DNA of 64,000 nt, from positions 3,098,607 to 3,162,606 of the forward strand of contig NW_003314266.1 in NCBI RefSeq assembly GCF_000143415.4, read 5' to 3'. The notes below the pieces were generated by a model. That model was not told where the DNA came from. It searched no databases and worked only from the letters and a program-made list of their open reading frames with translations. Origin of the DNA: Selaginella moellendorffii (Eukaryota; Streptophyta; Lycopodiopsida; Selaginellales; Selaginellaceae). The position numbers were made by a program, and so were the translations under genes. Below, in pieces: positions 34,601 through 44,725 of this stretch (position 1 is its first letter; every line of letters begins with the position of its first letter).

Positions 34601-37258
34601 GGCCTCACGCCATTTTGATTATAGATCGTTGTGAATATTCAGACACGAGGACTGAAAAGCGCACTGGTGGCGCATCGAAGAAGGACAAATAGACAAGCAA
34701 TGGGAAAAAAGGAGGTACAAATTATATTTGCAATGGCGTGTGGTCTCATGCCATTCCTTGCAGGAGAAACTTCTTCAAAGGCAAAATAGGCAAGCACCAG
34801 CCAAGCTCAAACTGACAGTGGTCATAAAAAGCGAAAGCACGTTGGACAGTCGTCGAGATTAGAGGCGTTTGATTCGAAAAGGAAGAAGGGCAACGAAAAG
34901 ATGATAGGTAATGCCTCGCGGTTATGGCGTGTGTGCTCATGCCATTCATTGCAGATCAAGGGCTGAGTGAAAGCAGGCAGTCACCACCTCATGACTCAGA
35001 TTCCTATGGCGGACTCCCCTTCCCCAATCTCAATGGAGAGGTACAATGGATGAGGGAAGCTTTTCAAGTCAGGGCCACGTTTTTCTCATCTCGTCGTCTT
35101 CGAAGGGTGCAAGAACGTGCAGAAACCATGTTAAGACAGTCGGGTGAGGATAGGGTCCTAGGTCACGCACTAAAACAGGCTATGGATGTCTTGTATTTTG
35201 AGATGGAGACTCGGCCAGATGATTTTCCCAAGATGGTCCTGGAAGAACAAGCCATCCAGCCTGAGCAGCCTATGGAAGAAATGCAGGAGGGGGATGAGGA
35301 GCCAGAGAAAGATAATGAGCAAGAAGAGCAGAAGGACGAAGAGGAGGACGAAGAAGAGGAGGACGAAGAGGACTTGGATGGTCCTCACAATGGTGACGAT
35401 CACAATAACGACGACGACGATGATGACGACGATGGCCAGCCTGAGGTGGCCAAAGAGCGGCGGAGGAAGGTCATACAAGACAAACCATCAGGTAAATAAT
35501 AATACATCCATTCCTAACCTTTTACCATTTCTAACATTGTCCATGTAGGTCGCAGAGCAAATGGTAAGTAGAGATTATTCAGTTGAATTTACAAACTCTA
35601 GCCTTTAGTGTCGAGGAAGGATAGTGCCAAGCAAGGGTCGAAACGTATGTCCAATCCTTCAGAATCAGCAGTGCGCTCAAGTGATATCGGTCCTAGTTCC
35701 TCAATAGCAGTTGATGGTAAATACAGTATAGTCGATTCAATGTGCTAATGAGTTTGTTTTTAGTAGCACGGGAGGATACCATCTCAATCGAAGGGAGATA
35801 TTTGGACATGCATATGGATCCGCCAGTGGACTCGACTTGGCTGCAAGAGTCATCAGAGCTGGTGGAGGCTACTATCCATATCAACGCCAAGCAAGCTGAC
35901 CACGCTCCACTTGATGCTGCCCATACCACTGAGTCAATCTTGTCCACGTATCCAACTGACGGTGACCAGGCGCCATTGGACCCACATGAGGCCGCCCCAG
36001 CCGCCGAGCCGGTCGTATCCTCATTTCCAATGGACTCAACGTGTGCCCAATCGTTTGACTACGCGCCGTTGGAACCTCCATACACCGCCCCTGCTGCCTG
36101 TTCGGTCATGTCCACTTTGCCAACGGAGGCACCAGCTGAAATGGCGTGTGATCACACGCCATCGGAACCACCCCATGCCACTGTTGAGCCAGTTGTACCA
36201 AAGTCTACAGCTGAAATGGCATGTGCCCACACGCCATCGGATGCGATTGACCCCACATTGCAGAGGAGAGTATTTCCGCCCTTCACGTTTCCTCGACCAA
36301 AACCCTCTCAACGACCATCGGGAGCAACATTCGCTAATATTGTAGATGGTAAAATTGACTTGTACCATTTTTTATGCTGACGCATTTCATTTCAGAGTCA
36401 CGGCGAAGGTACTGTATCGTTTTTGATCTGAACGGTGTCCTTTTCTCCCATGAGCGTGGCTCGTCCTCGAATGTCATTGCACCCTCCAAAGCCTGCGGTC
36501 GCAAGTTGGTCAAAAGAGACAGATTCACATTAATCACACGGGAGAAACTGCGGGATCTAATAATGACCATGCGACACTTAAAACAGAGGGCCGGGTTCAA
36601 TTTGCAATTGGGAGTTTGGACATCCATGATGTGCCACAATGCATTAACGTTGCTACAGATGATGCATGATCAGACGCGAGTAATATTACCATTTGACTTT
36701 CTCCTAACGCAGGAGGATTGCTTGACTATGGTCCATGTGAGGGGTAGCAAGCCCATCTTCGTCAAGCCAGAGGCTGTAGTGATGAACCGGACTGCTAGCT
36801 CAAGTGAAATCCTCATCATCGATGACTCGCCGATTAAAACTGCAGTGAACACGCACACATATGCAGTGCACCCCATCTCTTGCAGTATGGAAACTAGGGA
36901 GAAGAAACTGTATGTTCTGGGGGACCTTGCAAAACGGCTTGGAGCGATGGTGATAGAGAACCGGCCAGTCCAGGAGGTGGCTGCAGAAATCAACCAAATG
37001 GCAGATGGAACGGTATATCAGAAGCCATTTGATCGGACAGACACCAGTCATCATTTATGGCATGTATATTGTCTAGCCAAGCACTATCCGCATCTCCATA
37101 ATCTGCTCAACCGGATGGGTTCTTCGACCACTGAACATGAGCGTGGACGTATTAGAGAAGAGATGGCATTACTATTGGGTTTAAATCCTGATAGTGTGGA
37201 GAGTGATGAAATTCCAAGATTATTGTATAGGCGTTGGAGGCAAAAAATAACAGTCTGA
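31651..37258 (+). CDS. Large transposon gene: ParB-like motif plus FCP1-like HAD domain
   Basis: Eleven exons join in phase (31651-31653, 31893-33071, 33126-34449, 34500-34586, 34643-34714, 34764-34907, 34955-35491, 35549-35563, 35609-35716, 35764-36348, 36396-37258), about 1,638 codons; introns after the second are all phase 1. Exon 1 is only an ATG followed by GTAAGT, so the start is tentative. Residues about 225-330 hold VYTIDVSRID, EWVEKLKQKM and YAVSGQHSSFAMQE, like ParB/sulfiredoxin-fold proteins. A Lys-rich then Glu/Asp-rich linker follows. The C-terminus (about 1355-1500) has IVFDLNGVLFS, GVWTSMM and ILIIDDSPIK, the FCP1/NIF phosphatase pattern with Asn replacing the second Asp. Two in-frame TAGs (34690, 34787) interrupt this copy. 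The role is unknown. Confidence 0.6.
36141..36237 (+). repeat. Two palindromes inside an exon
   Basis: The copies at 36141-36162 and 36216-36237 are read in the same frame and give MACDHTPSE and MACAHTPSD within a degenerate protein repeat (AEMAC.HTPS). Protein sequence here derives from the DNA motif. Confidence 0.8.
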
Positions 37259-37676
37259 GATGGCATGTATTTATTTAAAAATGTAACTTATTATGGCATG
37301 GGGTTCCATGCCATTGTATTAATATTAAAAGACAATTCTTTGAGAGGATTTGCATTATACTAGAAGTGTTACAGCATGTTATTGGAAGTCTACGAAGTTG
37401 TTTTATTAATAATGGGAAAGTAAAGATTGAATGGGGACTTGGGCTCCACCTAGACTCGGAGCAACTGAGCCAATATTAAAAGGATGGAAAGAAATTGGAC
37501 GACGATGACAAGGAGAAGAGAGAGGTGAAGCAGTGGCAGGGGGAGGAGAAGTGATTGAGTAGACATTTCCTTGTTTAAAATAAAATGGCATGTGCCTCAA
37601 TGCAGTTGAATTTTGTTATATTTATATACTATATAAAGGTTTGGAAACCTTATTTTACAAGTGGGATAATGACAAT

Positions 37677-37700
37677 TCCCACTTTAACAAAATAGAGCTT
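37677..37700 (-). repeat. Right terminal inverted repeat
   Basis: Reverse complement starts AAGCTCTATTTTGTTAAAG and matches the left repeat at 23 of 24 positions. GATA at 37701-37704 is the matching target duplication. Confidence 0.82.
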
Positions 37701-37704
37701 GATA

Positions 37705-39573
37705 TGTGATCCGGATTATACAGGGCAACCGTGGACAACCTCTTTGTGCAGTTGTACATCTCTCCCTAAAGCAACTGACCAGAACAGGTTCAAATGCAGA
37801 CCGGACAGTGGGGCCACGGCGGCAAACGCTTGCAGGAACTCCAACCAATTGTGATGCTTCAGATGGAAAGCTTGATTCAGAATTCCTGCGTTTATCACTA
37901 CCAGATCACCACCTTGAAGAGGCGAATCAGCAACGCGTTGTGAAGGTCAAGTCCCATAATCTGCAAACTGGCCGCTGCTTGCCCACGCTACCGGCTTCCC
38001 GCCTTCTTCCAGCTCCAGCAATACAATACCATATGGACCTGTTTCATTATTTTGGCGCACCAAGTGTGCTCGCTGTACTCAACGATGGCTGACGGGAACA
38101 AAGCTCCAGTTGCTATGAGATGGACTGTGGAGAACAGTGGGAATGATTCTTCCCACTTTTGAGCTCGCAAAACTTCATAAACTTCTATCGTGGTTGAAAC
38201 TCCCTGGAAGAGAAGAAAAGGATGACAATTATTAAATTGTTTTACCTGGAGTTTCTTGGAGAAGCTCGGTTTTCCACAGCTACCTGACGAGTTCTCTCAT
38301 GTTTGAGACAGAGAGTTCACCAAACTTTGAAAGATTCTACCTCGTTGGCAATATTTGCACCCATGAGAACAGCACAATCAATTCCAAGAAGCTTCGTGGA
38401 GATCATGCGTGGCCCATCTTTCTAGAAAAAGATGACAAAAATAAAAGATTGTGGTGATCGGGTAAAAATTAGATTCACTTAAGCAAGGTGTTACATTGGA
38501 CATAATCAAAGAGGGAAAAATAGTTAAGTTTTCTATTGCCATGGCAATTGTTTGCATTTTTTCTTGTCGAGATCTATTCAACAAACATCAAATGACTGCA
38601 CATGGATTTCTTTTGGTTCTAGAAACTCTAAAGGGCTTCCAATTCAGAAAAGAAGTGAGCCATGCCAAGAAGAAGTCATGATATGATACAACCAAGGGCA
38701 CTCAATTACACAAATACAAGTAACAAATGGCTAATATACAACTCAAATACAAAAAGTTTTGACTTAGTTATGGAGCATGTTTTGCTTCTTGTTGGATGCT
38801 AGATATATAATATACTCAAACTCTCCTTGTTTAATGTAGATCAAATATAATACTTCATTTTTCCAATGTAACAAACCTTCATCCTCTAAATAGCTTCTAG
38901 ATTTACTAAGGGATTCGAAGCTAGGATTAGCTCTCTTAATCTTTTTTACAGTGGAAACTTTACCTAAAAGAATTTAGAGCATTATTAAAAATAACAAGAC
39001 TCTTTGAGCATTCTGAAGGAGCTAAATTGCCTTCTTTTTCAACCTCAGCACTTTATGACAAAGGAAAAGCACTACTATCACTACTTCTATCTATGGAGAG
39101 CTTCATCAAACACACAAACCCTATTCTAGGCTCAAAGGTTGTAGATCATATTAAATATAATAGACATTAAGTTTTCTATACCAAATGTCTTTAGAAGATA
39201 TTAAACTGAAAAATGTTAAAGGTCTTCAAGGAATATATTCTGAGCTTGCATAGCTGCCTCAAGTGTGAACCAGGTACAAATTTGTGAGAAATAGCCTCCA
39301 CTACATATCTATACTCTCAAAGGTCTTCAAAAAGTATAGACTAAAAAGGGCACAATCATGGCCATTAGACTATTGAGGTATGGTGATAGAAATTGGATTA
39401 GCTTTCCTATAATACTTTTGCTACGCAATCTTGCATATACAATTGATGTAGTTATCCATTATCGCTATAATAGGATGTTGGCCATGGACTAGGATCATAG
39501 GATCAAAATGGAAAATAGTCCTTTTACATTTCCTTTGGAAAATTATAAATAGCCGCAAACCAATAGTTACTGT
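37705..39573. other. Flank without a supported gene
   Basis: 37.7-38.1 kb has mixed-composition DNA with a 128-codon plus frame (LSLPDHHLEEANQQRVVKVK) that I cannot assign. 38.2-39.5 kb is AT-rich with no recognised feature. Confidence 0.4.
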
Positions 39574-40310
39574 TGTTGCAAATGTGACTTTAGGTATTGA
39601 AAGTTATTTATCGACTAATCTTTTCAAATATTCTTTCTTTACTATCATGACGGCAGGAGGTTGGTATTGCTGAACTTATTATCATTTCCCACTTGAGCTA
39701 GTTGAGAAACTAGTTCATAACCATGCACTTAAATTAGATAAACATAAAGTAGGAACTTTATGTATTTCTTATTGAGCATACTTGGCCTGGTTTGAGAAAC
39801 TTGTGTCATTGGCTTGCCCTTGTTAGTATCAAGAACCCCTACGATATTGAGATTGGTCTTTCAACATTCGTTAAATGATAGTTTGCCAAACACCCTCGCT
39901 ATCATGCCTTTTGTGTTAGTCTCATTTCGGTCCCAAATACTATTTATAGAAAGTGTTTAGATGGCATATCTATGGAATGTAAAGATTGTCTTGAACACAA
40001 TGGAATTCGTCCTGTATCAAAGTTTGCAAAAGCATGTGTTTATTGGCGGGCGGGGGGTGGGGGGGGGGGGGGGGGGGGCGGCTATAGGGGTTCTAAATGT
40101 ATAGTAGGGATGGTGGGTAGGTTAGGTATGGTTGACCAATCTGAGGCATAGTCTAGCTCTAGCTTGCGTGCCTGTCTTTATTCTGCGTCCGGCTTGGGTC
40201 TAAGCCTAAGTTCCATTCTATGCTAGCTAGTGGAGTACCTGCGTTAGGCCACCGGTATGCTAAAATGGCGTCAGACTTCGTTTGGCTCCGTTTTGCATGT
40301 GTAAGCGACT
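39574..40310 (+). mobile_element. Decayed chromovirus B LTR, plus orientation
   Basis: Begins TGTTGCAAATGTGACTTTAG, the eroded counterpart of the intact LTR end read on its coding strand. It passes through matches to the telling segments (TCGTTAAATGATAGTTTGCC, CTCATTTCGGTCCCAAATA) and ends near TCTGCGTCCGGCTTGGGTCT and GTCAGACTTCGTTTG. A long G run (40046-40080) corresponds to the C run of the intact LTRs. Confidence 0.8.
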
Positions 40311-40319
40311 AAATTTTCC

Positions 40320-42015
40320 ATTCTACTTTAGTCACTTAACCACACCTCTAACCACTTGAAGGAGTCTCACTCACAACCTCCATAAGTCCTATTTTAGACT
40401 TGGGCTTGCTAGCCCCGAATGGCATCTCTGCCACTCAACCTTTGCACTTGATCCAAGTGCTCCACGTGTCTGATCCCATGACCGACACCTCAAGGTACTA
40501 CCGACATATCAGCCCGTTATGCTAAGGCCATGCCCCTTTACCTTGGTCACACTGGTGGTCTAACACCACCTGCACCACAGTCCCATCTCTCAAGGACTAG
40601 GCCATCCATCCATGAGGGATCATTCTAGATCCACTCCTTAGCATCCTTAGGATGCCCACAGACATGGGGAATAGCCTTCCCCAATATCCCTTTTCCAGTC
40701 TTCACCAAGTCCCTTTCTACCCATGGCCGTGTTCGCCAACACTGCCACTGGATCGAGGCCCACAGGCTCGACCACTAAGTCCCACGGTCCTCTGGGACTT
40801 CCTCACCACTCAACTGTATCCTTGGTCACTACACCAAAGGATTACTCCTTTTCCTTTCCACAGTCTGGGCCCTTGGGACAACATTTCGGAATACCGTGGC
40901 CCTATGGGGGCCTCATGGGTACTCTCCCCGCCTTTCGCTTTTGGGTGCTCTAGCCATGGGCTTAGAGCGAGGTTCTGTTGAGCCACACCAGGTATCCAAG
41001 CAGGTAGTGCCACCCACACTTGGACTGGGAGCATCGGTCAACCGATCTCTCGGGGGAACTAGAGCCGGCTCTTGAACACTTCACCAAGCTACCCCGCTTG
41101 TCAGTCCGTATTCACTCTAGTCTTGGACTTCCCAGTGGTCAATTCATCACCCAACATTGGATCTGGCCTTCCTGGGCCAAACTGGCCTTTCTTGGCCAAA
41201 CTAACTCCATTGGGCTCCAACCCCCACACTCTCCCTACTATACTTTTGGAACCCCCCGCAGCCCCCCCCCTGGGGGACGATCGCTTTGGGCTTTCACCCA
41301 ACTGCCTATATTAGTATTCGGACTCGGACTCGGGCTCGAACTCGGACTCGGACTCGGACTCAGTCTCGGTCCCGGTTTCGGACTCGGACTCGGTCTCGGT
41401 CTCGGCTTTGGTCTCGGTCTCGGTCTCGGTTCCATCTCGGACTCCATCTCGGGTCCATCTCGAATTCCATCTCGGACTCCATCTCGGGTCCATCTCGGAC
41501 TCCATCTCGGGTCCATCTCAGACTCCATCTCGGGTCCATCTCAGACTCCATCTTGGACTCCATCTCGGGTCCATCTCGGACTCCATCTCAGACTCCATCT
41601 CGGGTCCATTTCGGACTCCATCTCGGACTCCATCTTGGGTCCATCTTGGACTCCATCTCGGCCTCCATCTCGGACTCCATCTCAGGTCCATCTCGGACTC
41701 CATCTCAGGTCCATCTCGGACTCCATCTCGGACTCCATCTCGAGTCCATCTCAGGTCCATCACGGGTCCATCTTGGACTCCATCTCGGGTCCATCTCAAA
41801 CACTTCCACGTGTCATGTGTTGGTCCTTTTTGGGTCCCTTTTTAGAGCCTTGCTTATTGCTCGCTTTGTGCTCGTTCCTTGAACATTTCGTTAGGAGTTC
41901 CACTCCACTCTCGACCTTTTCAAGTCGGAGCTTTTTAGTCCAAACGTGTTATGCTCGTTTGGTTTTTGCTTCGGCCACCACCATATTGCGCACCCTTCCG
42001 GCTCCACTTTGGGGC
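40320..42015. mobile_element. Retrotransposon-associated module B, copy 1, with minisatellite
   Basis: About 1.7 kb repeated at 60010-61440 (same order of landmarks: AGTCACTTAACCACACC, GGACTTCCTCACCACTC, GGGACAACATTTCGGAATAC, then a CTCGG repeat). A small third remnant is at about 62640-62860. It sits beside chromovirus LTR remnants, so it is probably internal or transduced sequence of a related element. No enzyme domain was recognised. Confidence 0.65.
41316..41800. repeat. CTCGGN hexamer and TCCATCTCGGACTCCATC minisatellite
   Basis: About 20 hexamers (CTCGGA, CTCGGT and variants) pass into a higher-order repeat built from TCCATCTCGGACTCC and TCCATCTCGGG units. All three frames stay open on the plus strand because the unit lacks stops. 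Confidence 0.92.
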
Positions 42016-42044
42016 CTAGGGATTTTGTGTCTCACAGCATGCTA

Positions 42045-42960
42045 GTCCTAGAATTAGGATGTTAGTTACACTATGATTAATCTAAGTTGCTCTGTGCTCC
42101 TATCCTTTTGCTCCTTGGGCTGTATGCTTAGGAGTCGTTCCATGCTCCAGTGCGATTGTTCCTTGGCTCCATGCTTGGGAGTTTAGCACTGTTCATTCAT
42201 TCAGTGGCTCAAGGCTCTAAAACTTGAATTCTACACCACTGTCCTTTGGACACGTGGCATGTGGTATGTGATATATAACACATGGCACATGGAGGGTTTA
42301 GGTTTTGCTTCATGGTTATTCTATGGTGAAACACCATAGGATAAAGGGTTAAAACCACATGCGCTACAATTACAAAACTAATTGAAGCAATTTGAAGCAA
42401 TGAAAAAATATTAAAAACTTTACCTTTCAAAAATTAAAAAACCCCAATAATCTAGCTCCTTCACATATGGAAGGTTGTGAGTTTTATTCATGTTTTGCAC
42501 TTCCTTTATAATGTAGCACATGTGGTTTTTACCATAAAAATATCACAGAGTGGAACCTAAACCCTTAAATAAATGGGCCAAGGACAACAAAGCTAAACCT
42601 GAGTTTCAAAGCCTTGAGCCTTTAAATGAAAGTATGGAGCTAAACTCCTAACATTTGAGCTAAATTGCAAAAAAACTAGAGCACATAATGACTTATGAAT
42701 ATATACCCTAAGGAGTGAAGGGATAGGTACTATATAGAATGGAATTTAAACCCTTGGACACATGGGCCAATAGCAATGGAGTAGACTGAGCTTCAGAGCC
42801 TTAGGCCTCTAAATGAAGGTATGGAGCTAAACTCTTAAGTTTAGAGTTAAGGAGTAAAGAAATTTAAGCACATAATGACTCTTGAGCATATAGCCTAAGG
42901 AGTGAAGAGATAGGAGTAATGAACATTGAATTAGTCTTGGAACATCCAATATCCCAACAC
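42045..42960. repeat. Module D and inverted, tandem copies of it
   Basis: GCTCCTTGGGCTGTATGCTT and following sequence (42045-42365) recurs at 59655-59990. In reverse complement it recurs twice in tandem at about 42490-42960 (CTCCTAACATTTGAGCTAAA, then CTCTTAAGTTTAGAGTTAAG). This builds a large imperfect palindrome around 42.4 kb. Confidence 0.65.
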
Positions 42961-42969
42961 CAAGACTAA

Positions 42970-43440
42970 CATGTAAAATGGAGTCAAATAGAATTTAACA
43001 CTATTTCAGCATACTGGTGGCATAACATAGATACTCCACCAGTTAGCATGGTATGGAGTTTAAACTTAGATCTAAGTTAGACATAAAATAAAGACACACA
43101 AGTACTATGCATTAGGTTAGTCAACCATGCCCAACCTACACACTATCCCTATTATATATTTATACATTTGGAAGCCCCTACATCCAAATGGGAGTGTTCC
43201 AAATAATAGGGATAATGGTGTAAGCAATTAAAGAGAGAATTCATTAGGGTTTAAATATAAAGCTAAAAAACTTATGAACAAACCCCTTTTCAATTGGTTA
43301 AAGGTCTTGAGATATTTACAAACTTACAAGTGGGTAAATTAAACATGACTAACTAATTTGAGACATTGTATAGCTCTCTATTAAATGTGTATATCTTTGT
43401 TATGTGTCCAACTTGGGTCTAGGCCCAAGTATTCTCAATC
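42970..43440 (-). mobile_element. Decayed chromovirus B LTR, minus orientation
   Basis: CAGCATACTGGTGGC, TACTCCACCAGTTAGCA and GGAGTTTAAACTTAGATC are AT-shifted matches to the intact LTR's 5' half (for instance GGCATACTGGTGGCC and GGAGCTTGGGCTTAGACC). The later half is scrambled. Confidence 0.65.
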
Positions 43441-43482
43441 ACTAACAATATCCTTTAGTAAACTAAAATTAATAAGACTTTC

Positions 43483-43719
43483 TCAAAGTAGACTGCAATT
43501 AAATCTAATGTAATGACAATCTTCTAAAGAGTCAACAACCACATATACTTTGTCAATTAATTCACTATAACCCATATTTATTCCTTCTACTTTTATGTTC
43601 TTGGCAAATAAGTGATAAAATCTATAAGATACTACACTAACAGTTCTAAGGAATAGGCAAAGGTCCCTCAACTTCTCTTGTGGCATTTTTACCAATTGAT
43701 AGAGCTTATATAATTGCAA
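43483..43719 (-). pseudogene. Decayed chromovirus integrase fragment
   Basis: The minus-strand frame contains INMGYSELIDKVYVVVDSLE then DCHYIRF. This parallels the intact integrase core, which reads SKGYDTLMVVVDRLSKIAHF. The first catalytic Asp region is eroded. Strongly AT-shifted. Confidence 0.5.
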
Positions 43720-44487
43720 TACTTAAGGATATTAGCTTTATATTCCTTTAATAAAAATTATGCTTTATTAATATGTCTTTCCCCCAAAATGACCAGTCTT
43801 CCTACTAATTATGATAGTGGAAAAAAACTTGATTAATCAACACATCTGCTTATAACAAATATACATAGATGTTGTAGTAGAAAAACTCAAAAAGATGCTT
43901 CCATCCAAGCTTGGTAAAAGACCACCTTCACATTTTAAGCTACCAACTGCTCAAACTTGCTAACCACTTTACTTAAATAATGACAAAATCATGTTTATAA
44001 CTTTAACAAGATAAAACATCTACCACCATATTTAATCTCCCCTGACAATGTTTAATAAGAAATTGCTCTATAGTGCTAAATAATAAAGAAAGCTTAACCT
44101 TGTTTAGACTATGCTATACTTTCTTTTGAGGTTCCTCACTTCTTAACCACCTCCAAACTACCTTAAATACTCACCACTCCACTATGACCCCATAGGGTAG
44201 ATTAAGATCCTTACTTTAAGTCCATCTTTACCAACATTGATCAAAACCAACATTAATCTTCCTCAGTGATGTATAAAAATCCATTGTTTAAGGTTGTCTT
44301 CCTTTCTACTTCTCTCATTGACTATGCTCAAAAGCCTCATGCTTCATTCCTCTCTCTCGCGCGCGCGGAAGTCACTATGCCAGGCGTGCCACAGGTATGC
44401 CACGACGCAATGTGGTCCGCATTTAGAGACATCAAGATACATATATAAGTAAATATCTAGAACTTGCCCTAATAGGGACAAGGGTTT
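43720..44487. other. AT-rich decayed stretch
   Basis: Probably more of the same eroded retroelement. No supported gene. Confidence 0.4.
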
Positions 44488-44725
44488 AACGGCGTGGTGT
44501 GGCGGCGGGTTTTGAGGTGAGTGAGTAGAAGCCCGGCTGACATCTAGCTTGTGGGCGCAGCTGCTATCGGTGGATCTGCCCGCGGCGCGGAGACTCTTGC
44601 TCCGGGTTAGACGGCATGGTGTGGCGGCGGCTGTTTGGAGGTGAGTGAGTAGAAGAGCGCAAGAGCGCGGCTGACATTTTAGCTTGTGGGCGCAGGAGTT
44701 ATCGGTGGATCTGCCCGCGGATGCA
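44488..44725. repeat. Tandem duplication of about 120 bp at a gene start
   Basis: GTGGTGTGGCGGCGG...GGTGAGTGAGTAGAAG...CTTGTGGGCGCAG...TATCGGTGGATCTGCCCGCG occurs at 44488-44590 and again at 44608-44725. The first copy has GTG where the second has the ATG of the gene. Confidence 0.85.

Larger units (their letters stand above)
25055..37700. mobile_element. 12.6-kb TIR DNA transposon with dispersed palindromes
   Basis: The left end begins AAGCTCTATTTCGTTAAAG and the right end, on the reverse strand, AAGCTCTATTTTGTTAAAG; the match runs 24 bp with one difference. Inside it both ends have a GTAAAAT-containing segment. GATA flanks each end (25051-25054 and 37701-37704), a 4-bp target duplication. 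The element holds a putative DDE-type transposase and a small frame on the minus strand, a large divergent gene on the plus strand, and about 25 copies of a 22-bp palindrome. A 4-bp duplication is known for Sola and a few other superfamilies; assignment is open. Confidence 0.8.

Noticed and set aside
40046-40080. G-run as a regulatory G-quadruplex
   Set aside because: It is the decayed counterpart of the variable C run in the chromovirus LTRs.
41020-42045. 341-codon plus-strand frame and companions
   Set aside because: Most of it is the CTCGG minisatellite, which lacks stops in several frames; no domain is present.
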